A stretch of 64,000 bases of DNA from Rhizobium tibeticum (GCF_900110205.1 NZ_FOCV01000002.1:186001-250000); one strand, 5' to 3'. Shown: positions 10,110 to 19,396, counted from the stretch's first letter. The notes: generated by a model not told the origin, from the letters alone. Made by a program: numbers and translations.

Positions 10110-11000
10110 TTACTTTTGACAGGCCGGGCAATAGAAGGTCGAGCGCCCTGCCTGGACAATGCGGGCGACGGTACCGCCGCAGCCCGGGTTGCCGCAAGGT
10201 AGACTTTCGCGGTCATAGACAGCGAAGGAATGCTGGAAATAACCGAGCGAGCCATCCGTCTGGATATGGTCGCGCAGCGACGAGCCGCCCGCCTTGATGG
10301 CGTCGGCGATGACGTCGCGGATCGAGGCGACAAGCAAGTCCATCTGCTTGTTGGGCTTACCCGATTTCGTGACGATGGACGCCGCGGCACGCGTCGGCAG
10401 CAGGTGCGCGCGCCAAAGCGCCTCGCAGACATAGATATTGCCGAGCCCGGCAATATTCTTCTGATCGAGCAGCGCGCTTTTCAGAGGCTGCGCCTTGCCA
10501 GCGAAGCGTTCCGCCAGATAGGCGGCACTGAGTTCGTTGCCTGTCGGTTCCGGTCCTAAGCCGAAGAGGAAGGGATTGAGATCAAGTTCGCAACGCTGTG
10601 CCACATCCATGAAGCCGAAACGGCGCGGATCATTATAGATGACGCGGCTGGCGCCTTTCGGTCCCTCCAGGTGGAAGATGGCGTGATCGTGCTTTTCATC
10701 CTTCGAGCCGTGGCGATGGAATTCGCCCAGCATATCAGAAAGCTGTCCCACCTCGATGCGGAAGGAGCCCGACATGCCGAGATGCGAAATGATCGTGGTG
10801 CCGTCATCGAGATCGATCAGCAGATATTTGGCGCGGCGGCCGAGCGCGACGATGCGGCGGCCCGTCGCCCGTGCCTCGAGACCATCGGGAAAAGGGAAAC
10901 GCAGGTCTTTGCGTCGCAGCTCCAGGCGGGCGATTCGCGCGCCCTCCATGGTGGGGGCAAGCCCGCGTCTGACGGTTTCGACTTCTGGCAATTCCGGCAT
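10110..11000 (-). CDS. mutM: Formamidopyrimidine-DNA glycosylase (Fpg)
   Basis: A 296-residue bifunctional glycosylase/AP lyase removing 8-oxoguanine and formamidopyrimidines. The N-terminus PELPEVETV supplies the catalytic Pro1 and Glu2 after Met removal. A helix-two-turn-helix includes [16 protein letters not shown]. The C-terminal zinc finger has C-x4-C and C-x2-C pairs (CGNPGC and CPACQK). It is divergent from ubiE across a 152-bp intergenic region and appears to be the first gene of the mutM-enoyl-CoA hydratase transcript. Confidence 0.97.
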   Translation of the reverse strand: MPELPEVETVRRGLAPTMEGARIARLELRRKDLRFPFPDGLEARATGRRIVALGRRAKYLLIDLDDGTTIISHLGMSGSFRIEVGQLSDMLGEFHRHGSKDEKHDHAIFHLEGPKGASRVIYNDPRRFGFMDVAQRCELDLNPFLFGLGPEPTGNELSAAYLAERFAGKAQPLKSALLDQKNIAGLGNIYVCEALWRAHLLPTRAAASIVTKSGKPNKQMDLLVASIRDVIADAIKAGGSSLRDHIQTDGSLGYFQHSFAVYDRESLPCGNPGCGGTVARIVQAGRSTFYCPACQK

Positions 11001-11152
11001 CTTAACCCATCTATATCTAACATGTTTCCACCACGGGCGTTGTGCGCTATAGCGCCAAGGTACCGCGGCTTTGAGCGTGGTCCACAGATAGCGTCGCGCG
11101 CGTCAGTTCGCTATGGTTGCCGCGCCGATTTCAGATAGATGGAGTATTTTCG

Positions 11153-11929
11153 ATGTCAGAAAGCCGTACCTCCGCCGAAGGCGGCATGGAAACATCCTAC
11201 GGCTTCCGCGACGTGGCCGGTGGTGAGAAGCAGGGTCTCGTCAACGACGTCTTTCACAAAGTCGCCAAGCGCTACGACATCATGAACGACGTTATGTCGG
11301 TCGGCATGCACCGCGTCTGGAAGGACGCGATGATTGCGGCGCTCAATCCACGCAGGGAGCCAGGCTACCGGGTTCTGGACGTTGCCGGCGGCACCGGCGA
11401 CATCGCCTTGCGCATCGTCGAAGCCTCGAACCGGCAGGCACATGCGACCGTACTCGACATCAACGGCTCCATGCTGGCCGTCGGCGCCGAGCGCGCCGCC
11501 AAAAAGAAGCTCTCCGACAATCTGACTTTCGTCGAAGCCAACGCGGAGGATCTGCCGTTCGAGCCGAACAGCTTCGACGCCTACACGATTGCCTTCGGCA
11601 TCCGCAACGTGCCGCGCATCGATGTGGCGCTGAGCGAAGCCCATCGCGTGCTGAAGCGCGGCGGCCGGTTGCTGGTACTCGAATTCTCGGAAGTGGACAT
11701 GCCGTTGCTGGACCGCGTCTATGACAGCTGGTCCTTCAACGCCATTCCGAAGTTCGGTAAGGTAATCACCGGCGAGGCCGAGCCCTACCAATATCTCGTC
11801 GAATCCATCCGCAAATTCCCCAACCAGGAGAACTTCGCCGAGATGATCCGCAACGCCGGTTTCTCGCGCGTCAGCTTCACAAACTATACCGGCGGCATTG
11901 CAGCCCTCCACTCCGGCTGGAAGCTCTGA
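11153..11929 (+). CDS. ubiE: Demethylmenaquinone/ubiquinone C-methyltransferase
   Basis: A 258-residue SAM-dependent class I methyltransferase for the C-methylation step of ubiquinone. Motif I is [15 protein letters not shown]; the UbiE signatures are [17 protein letters not shown] and [12 protein letters not shown]; the end [17 protein letters not shown] is characteristic. The ATG at 11153 is preceded by ATGGAGTATTTTCG (Shine-Dalgarno GGAG). It is transcribed with ubiB 56 bp downstream and divergent from mutM. Confidence 0.96.
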   Translation: MSESRTSAEGGMETSYGFRDVAGGEKQGLVNDVFHKVAKRYDIMNDVMSVGMHRVWKDAMIAALNPRREPGYRVLDVAGGTGDIALRIVEASNRQAHATVLDINGSMLAVGAERAAKKKLSDNLTFVEANAEDLPFEPNSFDAYTIAFGIRNVPRIDVALSEAHRVLKRGGRLLVLEFSEVDMPLLDRVYDSWSFNAIPKFGKVITGEAEPYQYLVESIRKFPNQENFAEMIRNAGFSRVSFTNYTGGIAALHSGWKL

Positions 11930-11985
11930 CGAATGGTTCGAGGTACACCGTTCACCTGCGCGCTTTCGCAGGCAGGCAATCCGGC

Positions 11986-13560
11986 ATGAGTGCTCTGGGA
12001 GCATATTTCCGGCTCTGGCGCGTCGGCTGGATTCTCGTGCGCGAAGGCGTCATTTCCGCCTTGCCGTCAGAAGATCTTCCGCCCTCGATCGGCCTTGCCA
12101 AGTCCTTTGTTGGCCTGTTCGCGCGCAACCGCTCGAAATCGAAGAAGCGCAGCGACAGGCTGGCGCAGGCCGTCGAACGGCTGGGCCCCTCCTACGTGAA
12201 GATCGGCCAGTTCCTGGCGACGCGCCCGGATGTCGTTGGCGTCGAATTTGCAGACGACCTATCGCAACTCCAGGACCGCATGGCATTCTTCCCGCCGGCG
12301 GCGGCCAAGGCGAGCATCGCCAGTTCGCTCGGCCGCCCGATCGAAGACCTTTACGCAAGCTTCGGCGAGCCGATTGCCGCAGCGTCGATTGCCCAGGTGC
12401 ATCCGGCGGAGGTCGATACACTGTCCGGTCGCAAGAAGGTTGCCGTAAAGGTGGTCCGCCCCGGCGTGCGTCAGCGCTTCTCGCACGACATCGAGGCGAT
12501 GTATCTCGTCGCCCACATGCAGGAGCGCTTCATGCCTTCAAGCCGCCGCCTCAGGCCGGTGGAAGTGACGAAGACCCTGGAGCAGACCACCAAGGTCGAA
12601 ATGGACCTGCGGCTCGAGGCTGCGGCCCTTTCCGAAATCGCCGAGAATACTGAAAAGGACCCCGGATTCCGCGTGCCGAAGGTGGATTGGGAGCGCACTG
12701 GCCGCGACGTGATCACCATGGAGTGGATCGATGGGGTGAAGATGTCCGACGTCGACGGCTTGCGCGCCGCCGGCCACGATCTCAATCGCCTTGCCGATAC
12801 GCTGATCCAGTCCTTCCTGCGCCACACGCTGCGCGATGGCTTCTTCCATGCCGACATGCATCCCGGGAATCTCTTTGTCGATACGCATGGAGACATCGTC
12901 GCCGTCGACATGGGAATCGTGGGACGATTGGGCAAAAAAGAGCGCCGCTTCCTTGCCGAAATTCTCTTCGGGTTCATCACCCGCGATTATGTCAGGGTCG
13001 CGGAAGTCCATTTCGAGGCCGGCTATGTCCCCGCCCATCACAATGTGGAGAGCTTCGCGCAGGCGATCCGCGCAATCGGCGAGCCGATCCACGGACAGCC
13101 GGCCGAAACCATTTCGATGGGCAAGCTGCTAACGCTGCTGTTTGAGGTGACCGAACTGTTCGACATGGCCACGCGGCCGGAACTGGTCATGCTGCAGAAG
13201 ACCATGGTCGTCGTCGAAGGCGTGTCGCGCATGCTCAATCCACGCTTCAACATGTGGAAGGCATCCGAACCAGTCGTCGGCGACTGGATCCGCAACAATC
13301 TCGGCCCGAAGCGTATCGTCACCGACCTCAGGGACGGGTTGAAGGCAGCGGTCAAGCTTGCAGAAGCCGCGCCGGAGATTGCGGCCAAGACCGAGAAGTT
13401 TCACCATCAACTGCTGCACATGAGCGAGCATGGACTGCGTTTCGATGCGGAAACGGCCGAAGCGATCGGCAAATCCGAAGCCCGTCACAATCGCTCCGGT
13501 CGGTTCGCCCTCTGGATTATCGCGCTCGCCCTTCTCTATATAGCCTGGGTGGTCACCTGA
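11986..13560 (+). CDS. ubiB: UbiB-type atypical kinase for ubiquinone biosynthesis
   Basis: A 524-residue ABC1/ADCK-family protein needed for aerobic ubiquinone synthesis. It shows the family's KxGQ-type motif (YVKIGQFLATRPDVV), the Ala-rich loop AAASIAQVH replacing a kinase P-loop, the VAIK-equivalent VAVKVVRPG, FHADMHPGNL as catalytic loop and VDMGIVGRL as the metal-binding DFG equivalent. A hydrophobic segment close to the C-terminus (about 500-523) would anchor it in the inner membrane beside the UbiE complex. It follows ubiE in the expected order. In S. meliloti coaBC comes next; here 17.8 kb intervene. Confidence 0.95.
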   Translation: MSALGAYFRLWRVGWILVREGVISALPSEDLPPSIGLAKSFVGLFARNRSKSKKRSDRLAQAVERLGPSYVKIGQFLATRPDVVGVEFADDLSQLQDRMAFFPPAAAKASIASSLGRPIEDLYASFGEPIAAASIAQVHPAEVDTLSGRKKVAVKVVRPGVRQRFSHDIEAMYLVAHMQERFMPSSRRLRPVEVTKTLEQTTKVEMDLRLEAAALSEIAENTEKDPGFRVPKVDWERTGRDVITMEWIDGVKMSDVDGLRAAGHDLNRLADTLIQSFLRHTLRDGFFHADMHPGNLFVDTHGDIVAVDMGIVGRLGKKERRFLAEILFGFITRDYVRVAEVHFEAGYVPAHHNVESFAQAIRAIGEPIHGQPAETISMGKLLTLLFEVTELFDMATRPELVMLQKTMVVVEGVSRMLNPRFNMWKASEPVVGDWIRNNLGPKRIVTDLRDGLKAAVKLAEAAPEIAAKTEKFHHQLLHMSEHGLRFDAETAEAIGKSEARHNRSGRFALWIIALALLYIAWVVT

Positions 13561-13566
13561 TCATCG

Positions 13567-13580
13567 CATGCAAATGCATG
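13567..13580. promoter_or_regulatory. Inverted repeat upstream of the ergothioneine cluster (1)
   Basis: CATGCA-AA-TGCATG, a perfect six-base inverted repeat right after the ubiB stop codon, lies within the 93-bp gap before the ammonia-lyase-like gene. It could be an operator for a cluster regulator not encoded nearby. No T-run follows, so it does not look like a terminator. Confidence 0.35.
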
Positions 13581-13594
13581 TTGTGTTCAATATT

Positions 13595-13606
13595 TGGGAT
13601 ATCCCA
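13595..13606. promoter_or_regulatory. Inverted repeat upstream of the ergothioneine cluster (2)
   Basis: TGGGATATCCCA is a perfect 12-bp palindrome, 48 bp before the first cluster ATG and 14 bp after the previous inverted repeat. Together the two give a small control region for the operon. The binding protein is unknown. Confidence 0.35.
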
Positions 13607-13653
13607 TCGAATAGCGCCGTCGCATAGTCTCACTTTTCAAGGAGATACGGCAG

Positions 13654-15237
13654 ATGAAGCATGAACGCCCCCGCATCGAACTTTCCGGACAACCGCTGAG
13701 CTTTGCTGAGATGGTGAGGATCGGATCGGGCAAGGTGGCGCTTTCCGCTTCGGCAACGGGTATGGCCCGCGTCGAGATCGCCCGTGGAATTGTCGAGGAC
13801 GCGATCAAGGCTGGCATGCCCGTCTACGGGGCAACCACCGGCGTCGGTGCCATGAAAGACGTCGAGTGGTCCCCGGAGGACCTGGACGCCTTCAGTCTCG
13901 GGCTCGTGCGCGCGCATCACTTCGGCACCGGGACGCCGTTTTCATGCTCCGTCGTGCGCAACGCGATGGCCATCCGCATCAACACCGCTCTGACGGGGCA
14001 GGTCGGGTGTACACCTGAACTCGTCAATGCATACATGCGCATGCTCGCGGTGGACATCATTCCGGTCGTCCGCCGCACCGGGTCCATTGGTTGCGCCGAT
14101 ATCGGCCTCATGGGACAGATCGGCGCCGTCTTGACCGGCGTCGGGGAAGCCGTCTATCGCGGCAAGCGCATGCAGGCTGCCGACGCCTTCGCGGCAGCTG
14201 GTATGAAGCCCTTTACCATGGCCCCGCGCGACAGCCTTGCCTCGCTCAGCGTCAACGCCGTGAGCTTCGCGGCTGCAGCGGATGCGACACGCAATGCCGC
14301 CGCCTCCATTCGCGTGCTGCTGGCCTCCGGGATGATGGCGTCAGGCGCCCTTGGGGCCTCCCGAGATCCGTGGCTTTCCGTTCGCCATGTCGGCACCTCC
14401 CGGGAAGCTTTGATCGGCTCCTGGCTCTGCAATGCTTCGGACGCCTGGCAGTGGCCGATCAAGACCCACGTGCAGGACCCTTTGAGCCTGCGCATGGTCG
14501 CGCAGGTATTCGGTGCGGTCATCGAGAACCTGCTGACGACCGGACACAAGATCCTTGCCGCCACCGGACGTTCCGACGACAACCCTGTCGTCGTCGAGGG
14601 CCGCGTCATGACCTCGGGCGGGTCGCTGCCGCTCGATGTGACGATCCTGCTGGAATCGGCGGCTCTGTGCATGGCGCACGCGGCCCGCAATGCCTTCAAC
14701 CGCTGTGTCCTGCTCGGCAACGGCCAGCGGCGCGATCTACCCGTCAATCTAGTGCCGCCCGGCCGCATCGCAACAGGTTTCGGCCCGATCATCAAACTGG
14801 CCGGCGAGATCTTCTCGCGCGTGCTATCGATGTCGAACCCGGTGTCTGCGCAGTCGCTGGTGGTCGCGGCCGGCCTTGAGGACGAGGCAGCGTTCCTGCC
14901 GCTCGTGATCGAGCGTTTTGAGCGCCAGATGCGCGCTCTGATGCGACTTGCCGCCCTCGAGGCGCTGCTTTCGGCGCAGGCCGTGGATATACTCGGCGAC
15001 AAGCCGAAGGGCGTCGGAGGGATGCTCTACGACGTCGTTCGCAAACATGCGGATTTCTACACGGTCGACCGGCCGCTCTCTGCTGAGGTGGAAGCGATCG
15101 AGGAAGAGCTTGGCTCCGGCGCCTTCATGTCCAAGCTCATCGAAGAGGTGCCGATCGCATCATTCGACGATTTCTTTGCACTCGGCTCGCTGGAGCGGAT
15201 CGAGCAGCGTCTGACCCAGGAACCGGTCGCCATCTGA
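13654..15237 (+). CDS. MIO-less aromatic amino acid lyase homologue, predicted ergothionase
   Basis: A 527-residue protein of the histidine/phenylalanine ammonia-lyase fold. It keeps the lid motif VYGATTGVG (Tyr58), the helical core and QDPLSLR (residues 274-280), but the Ala-Ser-Gly that forms the MIO electrophile in HAL is absent. Where HAL reads GSxGASGDLAPL, this protein reads GSIGCADIGLMG (143-154). HAL's Tyr280 is also Leu277. Ergothionase, which eliminates trimethylamine from ergothioneine to give thiourocanate, belongs to this superfamily and lacks MIO. The clustering with a urocanase homologue, hydantoinase, carbamoylase and DUF917 supports that role. AAGGAGATACGGCAG precedes the ATG. 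It is not an ordinary hutH. Confidence 0.82.
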   Translation: MKHERPRIELSGQPLSFAEMVRIGSGKVALSASATGMARVEIARGIVEDAIKAGMPVYGATTGVGAMKDVEWSPEDLDAFSLGLVRAHHFGTGTPFSCSVVRNAMAIRINTALTGQVGCTPELVNAYMRMLAVDIIPVVRRTGSIGCADIGLMGQIGAVLTGVGEAVYRGKRMQAADAFAAAGMKPFTMAPRDSLASLSVNAVSFAAAADATRNAAASIRVLLASGMMASGALGASRDPWLSVRHVGTSREALIGSWLCNASDAWQWPIKTHVQDPLSLRMVAQVFGAVIENLLTTGHKILAATGRSDDNPVVVEGRVMTSGGSLPLDVTILLESAALCMAHAARNAFNRCVLLGNGQRRDLPVNLVPPGRIATGFGPIIKLAGEIFSRVLSMSNPVSAQSLVVAAGLEDEAAFLPLVIERFERQMRALMRLAALEALLSAQAVDILGDKPKGVGGMLYDVVRKHADFYTVDRPLSAEVEAIEEELGSGAFMSKLIEEVPIASFDDFFALGSLERIEQRLTQEPVAI

Positions 15238-15268
15238 TCCCTTCAATATTCGCCACGGAGAAAGCGGC

Positions 15269-16651
15269 ATGGCTGATTTCGATCTCGTTCTGCAAGGCAC
15301 GGTCGTTTTGCCGGAACGCATTCTGGAAGCCGGCTACGTTGCCGTCCACGATGGCAAGATTGCCGAAGTCGGCCTCGGTGTACCGCCAGCTGCGCGCGAG
15401 CGCCATCTCCTCGGCAAGGCATTAATCCTGCCCGGAGCAATCGACGCGCAGGTGCACTCACTGTCGCAGAAGGGTCAGGAAGACTTCATCTGGTCGACGC
15501 GGTCGGCCGCCGCCGGCGGCGTGACGACGATCGTCGACATGCCTTACGACGAAGGCAATCTCGTCTGCTCGGCGGAAGCCGTGAAGAAGAAGATCGCGCA
15601 TGCTGGCCCGCAGGCGCGCGTTGACTTTGCACTTTACGGCACGGTCGATCCTGAGGACGGCGCCAAGCGCATCGCCGAGATGGTGGAGGCTGGCGTTGCC
15701 GCCTTCAAGTTTTCGACGTTCGGCACGGATCCGAAGCGCTTCCCGCGCATTCCCCCTGCCCTGCTGGACGAATGCTTTGCCGCGATCACGCCGACAGGAC
15801 TGACGGCCGGCGTGCACAACGAGGATGACGAGGCTGTTCGCACCTATATCGATCGCGTGAAGGCGAGCGGGATCACGGATTGGCGGGCGCACGGGCTCTC
15901 CCGGCCGCCGATCACCGAACTGCTTGCCATGCACACGATTTTCGAGACGGGCGCCAATACGGGATGCCCCTCGCACGTGGTGCATTGCTCGCTCGGGCGC
16001 GGCTACGACATTGCCCGGGCCTATCGCCGCGACGGCTACGAAGCGACCGTGGAGTGCTGTATCCACTATCTCACGCTGGACGAGGAAAACGACGTCAAAC
16101 GCCTCGGCGGCAAGGCAAAGATCAACCCGCCAATCCGCCCGCGCGCCGAAGTCGAGGCGCTATGGCGCAAGGTCGCCGAGGGCAATGTCTGGCTCGTCTC
16201 GACGGATCACGTGAGCTGGTCCGAAAACCGCAAGACCAATCCCGATATGCTGGCAAACGCCTCCGGCGTGCCGGGGCTCGAAGTGATGGTGCCGCTCTTC
16301 ATCAAGGGCGCGAGCGAGCGCGGTATCCCGCTGACCTGGGCGGCAAAGTTGATGGCGCAAAACCCGGCAAAGCATTTCCGCCTCGATCACGTCAAGGGCG
16401 CACTGACGCCCGGCAAGGATGCCGATATCGTGGTGCTTGAGCCACGTGAAGCAATTTATGACGCAGCCGCGAGCGGCAACAACGTGGTCGGCTGGAGCCC
16501 TTACAACGGCATCCGTCTCCCCTGGACGGCCTCCGCGACCTATCTGCGCGGCAGGAAGATCACCGATGGCGCGACCGTGCTGGCCGAGCCGGGCACCGGC
16601 CAATTTGTACGTCCGCTCTCAAGGCAGGTGATCGCCGGAGCCGCACCATGA
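15269..16651 (+). CDS. Hydantoinase/dihydropyrimidinase-family cyclic amidohydrolase
   Basis: A 460-residue metal-dependent amidohydrolase, predicted to open the hydantoin-propionate ring to N-carbamoyl-glutamate. Metal ligands of the dihydropyrimidinase type can be placed: Lys147 (AAFKFSTFG, carboxylated lysine), His183 (GVHNEDDE), His239 (HVVHCS) and Asp313 (STDHVSW). The N-terminal HxH is QVH here (Gln61, His63), a substitution also seen in some dihydroorotase-family members. It lies 31 bp after the lyase, with CGGAGAAAGCGGC before the ATG, and overlaps the next gene by 4 bp. An allantoinase role is the main alternative, but the neighbours argue against it. Confidence 0.8.
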   Translation: MADFDLVLQGTVVLPERILEAGYVAVHDGKIAEVGLGVPPAARERHLLGKALILPGAIDAQVHSLSQKGQEDFIWSTRSAAAGGVTTIVDMPYDEGNLVCSAEAVKKKIAHAGPQARVDFALYGTVDPEDGAKRIAEMVEAGVAAFKFSTFGTDPKRFPRIPPALLDECFAAITPTGLTAGVHNEDDEAVRTYIDRVKASGITDWRAHGLSRPPITELLAMHTIFETGANTGCPSHVVHCSLGRGYDIARAYRRDGYEATVECCIHYLTLDEENDVKRLGGKAKINPPIRPRAEVEALWRKVAEGNVWLVSTDHVSWSENRKTNPDMLANASGVPGLEVMVPLFIKGASERGIPLTWAAKLMAQNPAKHFRLDHVKGALTPGKDADIVVLEPREAIYDAAASGNNVVGWSPYNGIRLPWTASATYLRGRKITDGATVLAEPGTGQFVRPLSRQVIAGAAP

Positions 16652-17910
16652 GCCGAAACCTGCCCGTCAATGCCGGTCGGATCGCGGAGGATATCGACGC
16701 TCTGGCCGAGATTACCAACCCTGGCCGGCCTTGGACACGCCGCGCCTTCTCGCCGCTTTTTCTCGAGGGGCGATCCTACATCGCAGCGCGCATGCGGGCC
16801 GCTGGCCTTGAGACCCGGATCGATGCCGCCGGCAACCTGATCGGCAAACGACAGGGTGCCCACAGCGGACTCGGCACGATCATGGTGGGTTCGCATTCGG
16901 ATACCGTACCGGATGGTGGCCGCTTCGACGGCATTGCCGGGGTGGTGACGGCGCTGGAAGTCGCCCGTGCGCTGAGCGATCAGGGCATCGAGCTCGATCA
17001 CGACCTGGAGATCGTCGATTTCCTTGCCGAGGAGGTCAGCATCTTCGGCGTCTCTTGCATCGGCAGCCGGGGCATGACGGGACAGTTGCCGGAAGCTTGG
17101 CTTTCCCGCGTGACGGAAGGGCGTGATCTGGCGTCGGCAATCGCAGAGGTTGGCGGCGACGCCTCGACGCTGCCCTCGCAGGAGCGACCCGATCTCAAGG
17201 GCTTCCTCGAACTGCATATCGAGCAAGGGCCGGTGCTCGAGAACGAGAAGAAGGATATCGGCATCGTGACCGCGATCGCCGGTATCACCCGGATCGAAAT
17301 TGTCGTGGAGGGACGCGCGGACCACGCTGGCACGACGCCGATGGACAGCCGTTCGGATGCGTTGGTCGCTGCTGCGCAATTGGTTCTCGATATCCGCAAT
17401 GCGGCGGCCGCGCGGGCGAAGACGCCAGGTCATTTTGCGGCGACTGTCGGCGAATTCCGGATCGAGCCGAATGCGGCCAATGTCGTTCCGTCGAAGGTCG
17501 TGCTCTTGATCGACGGACGCGCGGAAGTGCGCAACGACATGGAAGCCTTCTGCGAATGGCTGGATGCGCACGTCATAAAGTTAGCCCTTACTTACGGAGT
17601 TTCGATCAAGAGCCCAATGCGGGTCTCGGATAATTATCCGACGCCGAGCGACGCCGGACTGTTGAAGACGCTCGAAAGGGCCTGCGAGAGCGTTGGCGCA
17701 AAGCACCGACGCATGGCATCCGGCGCGGGTCACGACACGGCCTGGATTGCAAAGGTGGCGCCTGCCGCCATGATCTTCGTGCCGTGCAAGGAAGGGCGCA
17801 GCCACTCGGCTGACGAATGGGCGGAAAACGACGACATCGCGCTTGGCGCGGCAGTGCTTTTCGAAGCCGTCATAGACATGGACAAGAGCTTGAAGCAGGA
17901 GGATGCCTGA
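16648..17910 (+). CDS. M20-family N-carbamoyl-L-amino acid hydrolase
   Basis: A 420-residue zinc-dependent amidase of the allantoate amidohydrolase/N-carbamoyl-L-amino-acid hydrolase group. Ligands are visible: His83 and Asp85 (GSHSDTV), Asp94 (GRFDGIAGV), the catalytic pair Glu128-Glu129 (LAEEVS), His190 (ELHIEQGP), and a C-terminal His (EGRSHSADEW). It would hydrolyse N-carbamoyl-glutamate to glutamate, CO2 and ammonia, the last step of the proposed pathway. Its ATG overlaps the upstream stop (ATGA), and its stop overlaps the next ATG (TGATG). Confidence 0.85.
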   Translation: MSRNLPVNAGRIAEDIDALAEITNPGRPWTRRAFSPLFLEGRSYIAARMRAAGLETRIDAAGNLIGKRQGAHSGLGTIMVGSHSDTVPDGGRFDGIAGVVTALEVARALSDQGIELDHDLEIVDFLAEEVSIFGVSCIGSRGMTGQLPEAWLSRVTEGRDLASAIAEVGGDASTLPSQERPDLKGFLELHIEQGPVLENEKKDIGIVTAIAGITRIEIVVEGRADHAGTTPMDSRSDALVAAAQLVLDIRNAAAARAKTPGHFAATVGEFRIEPNAANVVPSKVVLLIDGRAEVRNDMEAFCEWLDAHVIKLALTYGVSIKSPMRVSDNYPTPSDAGLLKTLERACESVGAKHRRMASGAGHDTAWIAKVAPAAMIFVPCKEGRSHSADEWAENDDIALGAAVLFEAVIDMDKSLKQEDA

Positions 17911-19007
17911 TGGGACGCATACTCGTTGAGAAGGACGTCGAGGCGGCCGTCAAGGGCGGTTCCGTCTATGCCGCCGGCGGCGGCGGCTGGGCCGACCATG
18001 GCCGAATGCTAGGCTATGCCGCCGTCAATGTCGGCAAGCCGGAACTCGTGTCGATCGACGAACTGCGGGACGACGACTGGATCGCCACGGCCGCCGCGAT
18101 CGGTGCGCCGGCCTCCACGACGCCTTGGGAAATGCAGGGCATCGATTATGTGAAGGCCGTGCAGTTGCTGCAGGAAGAGCTAGGCGAGAAACTGTCCGGC
18201 CTGATCATCGGCCAAAACGGCAGGTCGTCGACGCTGAACGGCTGGCTGCCCTCCGCCATTCTCGGAACCAAGGTCGTGGATGCCGTGGGCGATATCCGCG
18301 CACATCCGACCGGCGACATGGGCTCGATCGGCATGGCAGGCTCGCCGGAACGGATGATCCAGACGGCGGTCGGCGGGAACCGCGCCGAGAACCGTTACAT
18401 CGAGCTTGTCGTCAAGGGTGCCACGGCGAAGATTTCACCGATCCTGCGGGCGGCTTCCGACCAGTCGGGCGGCTTCATCGCCAGCTGCCGCAATCCGCTG
18501 CGTGCCTCCTACGTCCGCACCCATGCAGCGCTCGGCGGTATTTCGATGGCGCTGGCGCTGGGTGAAGCGATCATCGCAGCCGAGAAGATCGGTGGGTCGG
18601 CTGTGATCGACGCCATCTGCAAGACGACCGGCGGCCATGTCCTCGCCGAAGGCATCATCACCAAGAAGGACGTCGTCTACACCAAGGAGGCCTTCGACAT
18701 CGGCACGATCGTCGTCGGCTCCGGCGACAAGGCGGTGACCATGCATGTGATGAACGAGTACATGGCCGTCGACGACATCGAAGGCAAGCGTATCGCGACG
18801 TTCCCCTCGGTCATCACAACGCTCTCTCCCGAGGGCGAGCCGTTGAGCGTCGGCCAGTTGAAGGACGGCATGCATGTCTTCATCCTGCATGTGCCGATGA
18901 GCATCATTCCGCTGTCGGCCAGCGTCCTCGATCCGACCGTCTATCCGCCGGTGGAAAAAGCGATGGGCATCGAGCTTGCTCGCTACGCGCTCGCGGCAAA
19001 GGCGTGA
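17910..19007 (+). CDS. DUF917-family protein, candidate thiohydantoin desulfurase
   Basis: A 365-residue DUF917 protein with the Gly-rich start VYAAGGGGWADHGRML and the stretch VVDAVGDIRAHPTGDMGSIGM. DUF917 proteins often sit beside hydantoinase/oxoprolinase genes and have been difficult to assign. The neighbouring enzymes cover every step of ergothioneine breakdown except replacing sulfur by oxygen on the thiohydantoin ring, so by elimination this protein is the best candidate. That is inference. Its ATG overlaps the upstream stop by one base, so it is surely in the same operon. Confidence 0.72.
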   Translation: MGRILVEKDVEAAVKGGSVYAAGGGGWADHGRMLGYAAVNVGKPELVSIDELRDDDWIATAAAIGAPASTTPWEMQGIDYVKAVQLLQEELGEKLSGLIIGQNGRSSTLNGWLPSAILGTKVVDAVGDIRAHPTGDMGSIGMAGSPERMIQTAVGGNRAENRYIELVVKGATAKISPILRAASDQSGGFIASCRNPLRASYVRTHAALGGISMALALGEAIIAAEKIGGSAVIDAICKTTGGHVLAEGIITKKDVVYTKEAFDIGTIVVGSGDKAVTMHVMNEYMAVDDIEGKRIATFPSVITTLSPEGEPLSVGQLKDGMHVFILHVPMSIIPLSASVLDPTVYPPVEKAMGIELARYALAAKA

Positions 19008-19011
19008 CGCC

Positions 19012-19340
19012 ATGGCGCGGGACGTCGGGCTGGAGGAATTGCTGAGGGAGGAACTGGGCACTATTTCCGGCCTCAGCGAGAAGCCGATGTTCGGCGGCCG
19101 AGCCTTCCTGCTCGACGGCAACCTGCTCTGCGGCGCCCGCGAGGACGGCATGCTGGTCCGTCTCGGTAAAGGCAAAGACGGCTGGGCGCTCGGCTTGCCC
19201 GGCGCAGCGCAGATGCTCTCCGCGGCCGCACCATGCAGGGTTGGGTCAGGGTCGGAGCCGACGTCTATGGCGATGACGATATGCGGCACCGTCTTCTGGA
19301 GGCCGCTATGACGTTTGTGCGCTCACTCCCCGCCAAGTGA
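19012..19340 (+). pseudogene. TfoX N-terminal-domain protein, frameshifted
   Basis: A small protein of about 109 codons resembling the TfoX/Sxy N-terminal domain (LEELLREELGTISGLSEKPMFGGRAFLLDGNLLCGA). The first frame runs to residue 70 or so and then turns to unrelated sequence (its own stop at 19311). A second frame restores the family's C-terminus, TMQGWVRVGADVYGDD to EAAMTFVRSLPAK, ending at 19340. One base appears lost near 19219-19224, in CTCTCCGCGGCCGC. It sits 4 bp after DUF917 inside the cluster. The function of such stand-alone domains is unknown; broken, or a sequencing error. Confidence 0.75.
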
Positions 19341-19396
19341 ACGCGACGCAAGTGCCCGCAAGCCCCGAAGAAGACTGACATGAGAGGAACGACCAG

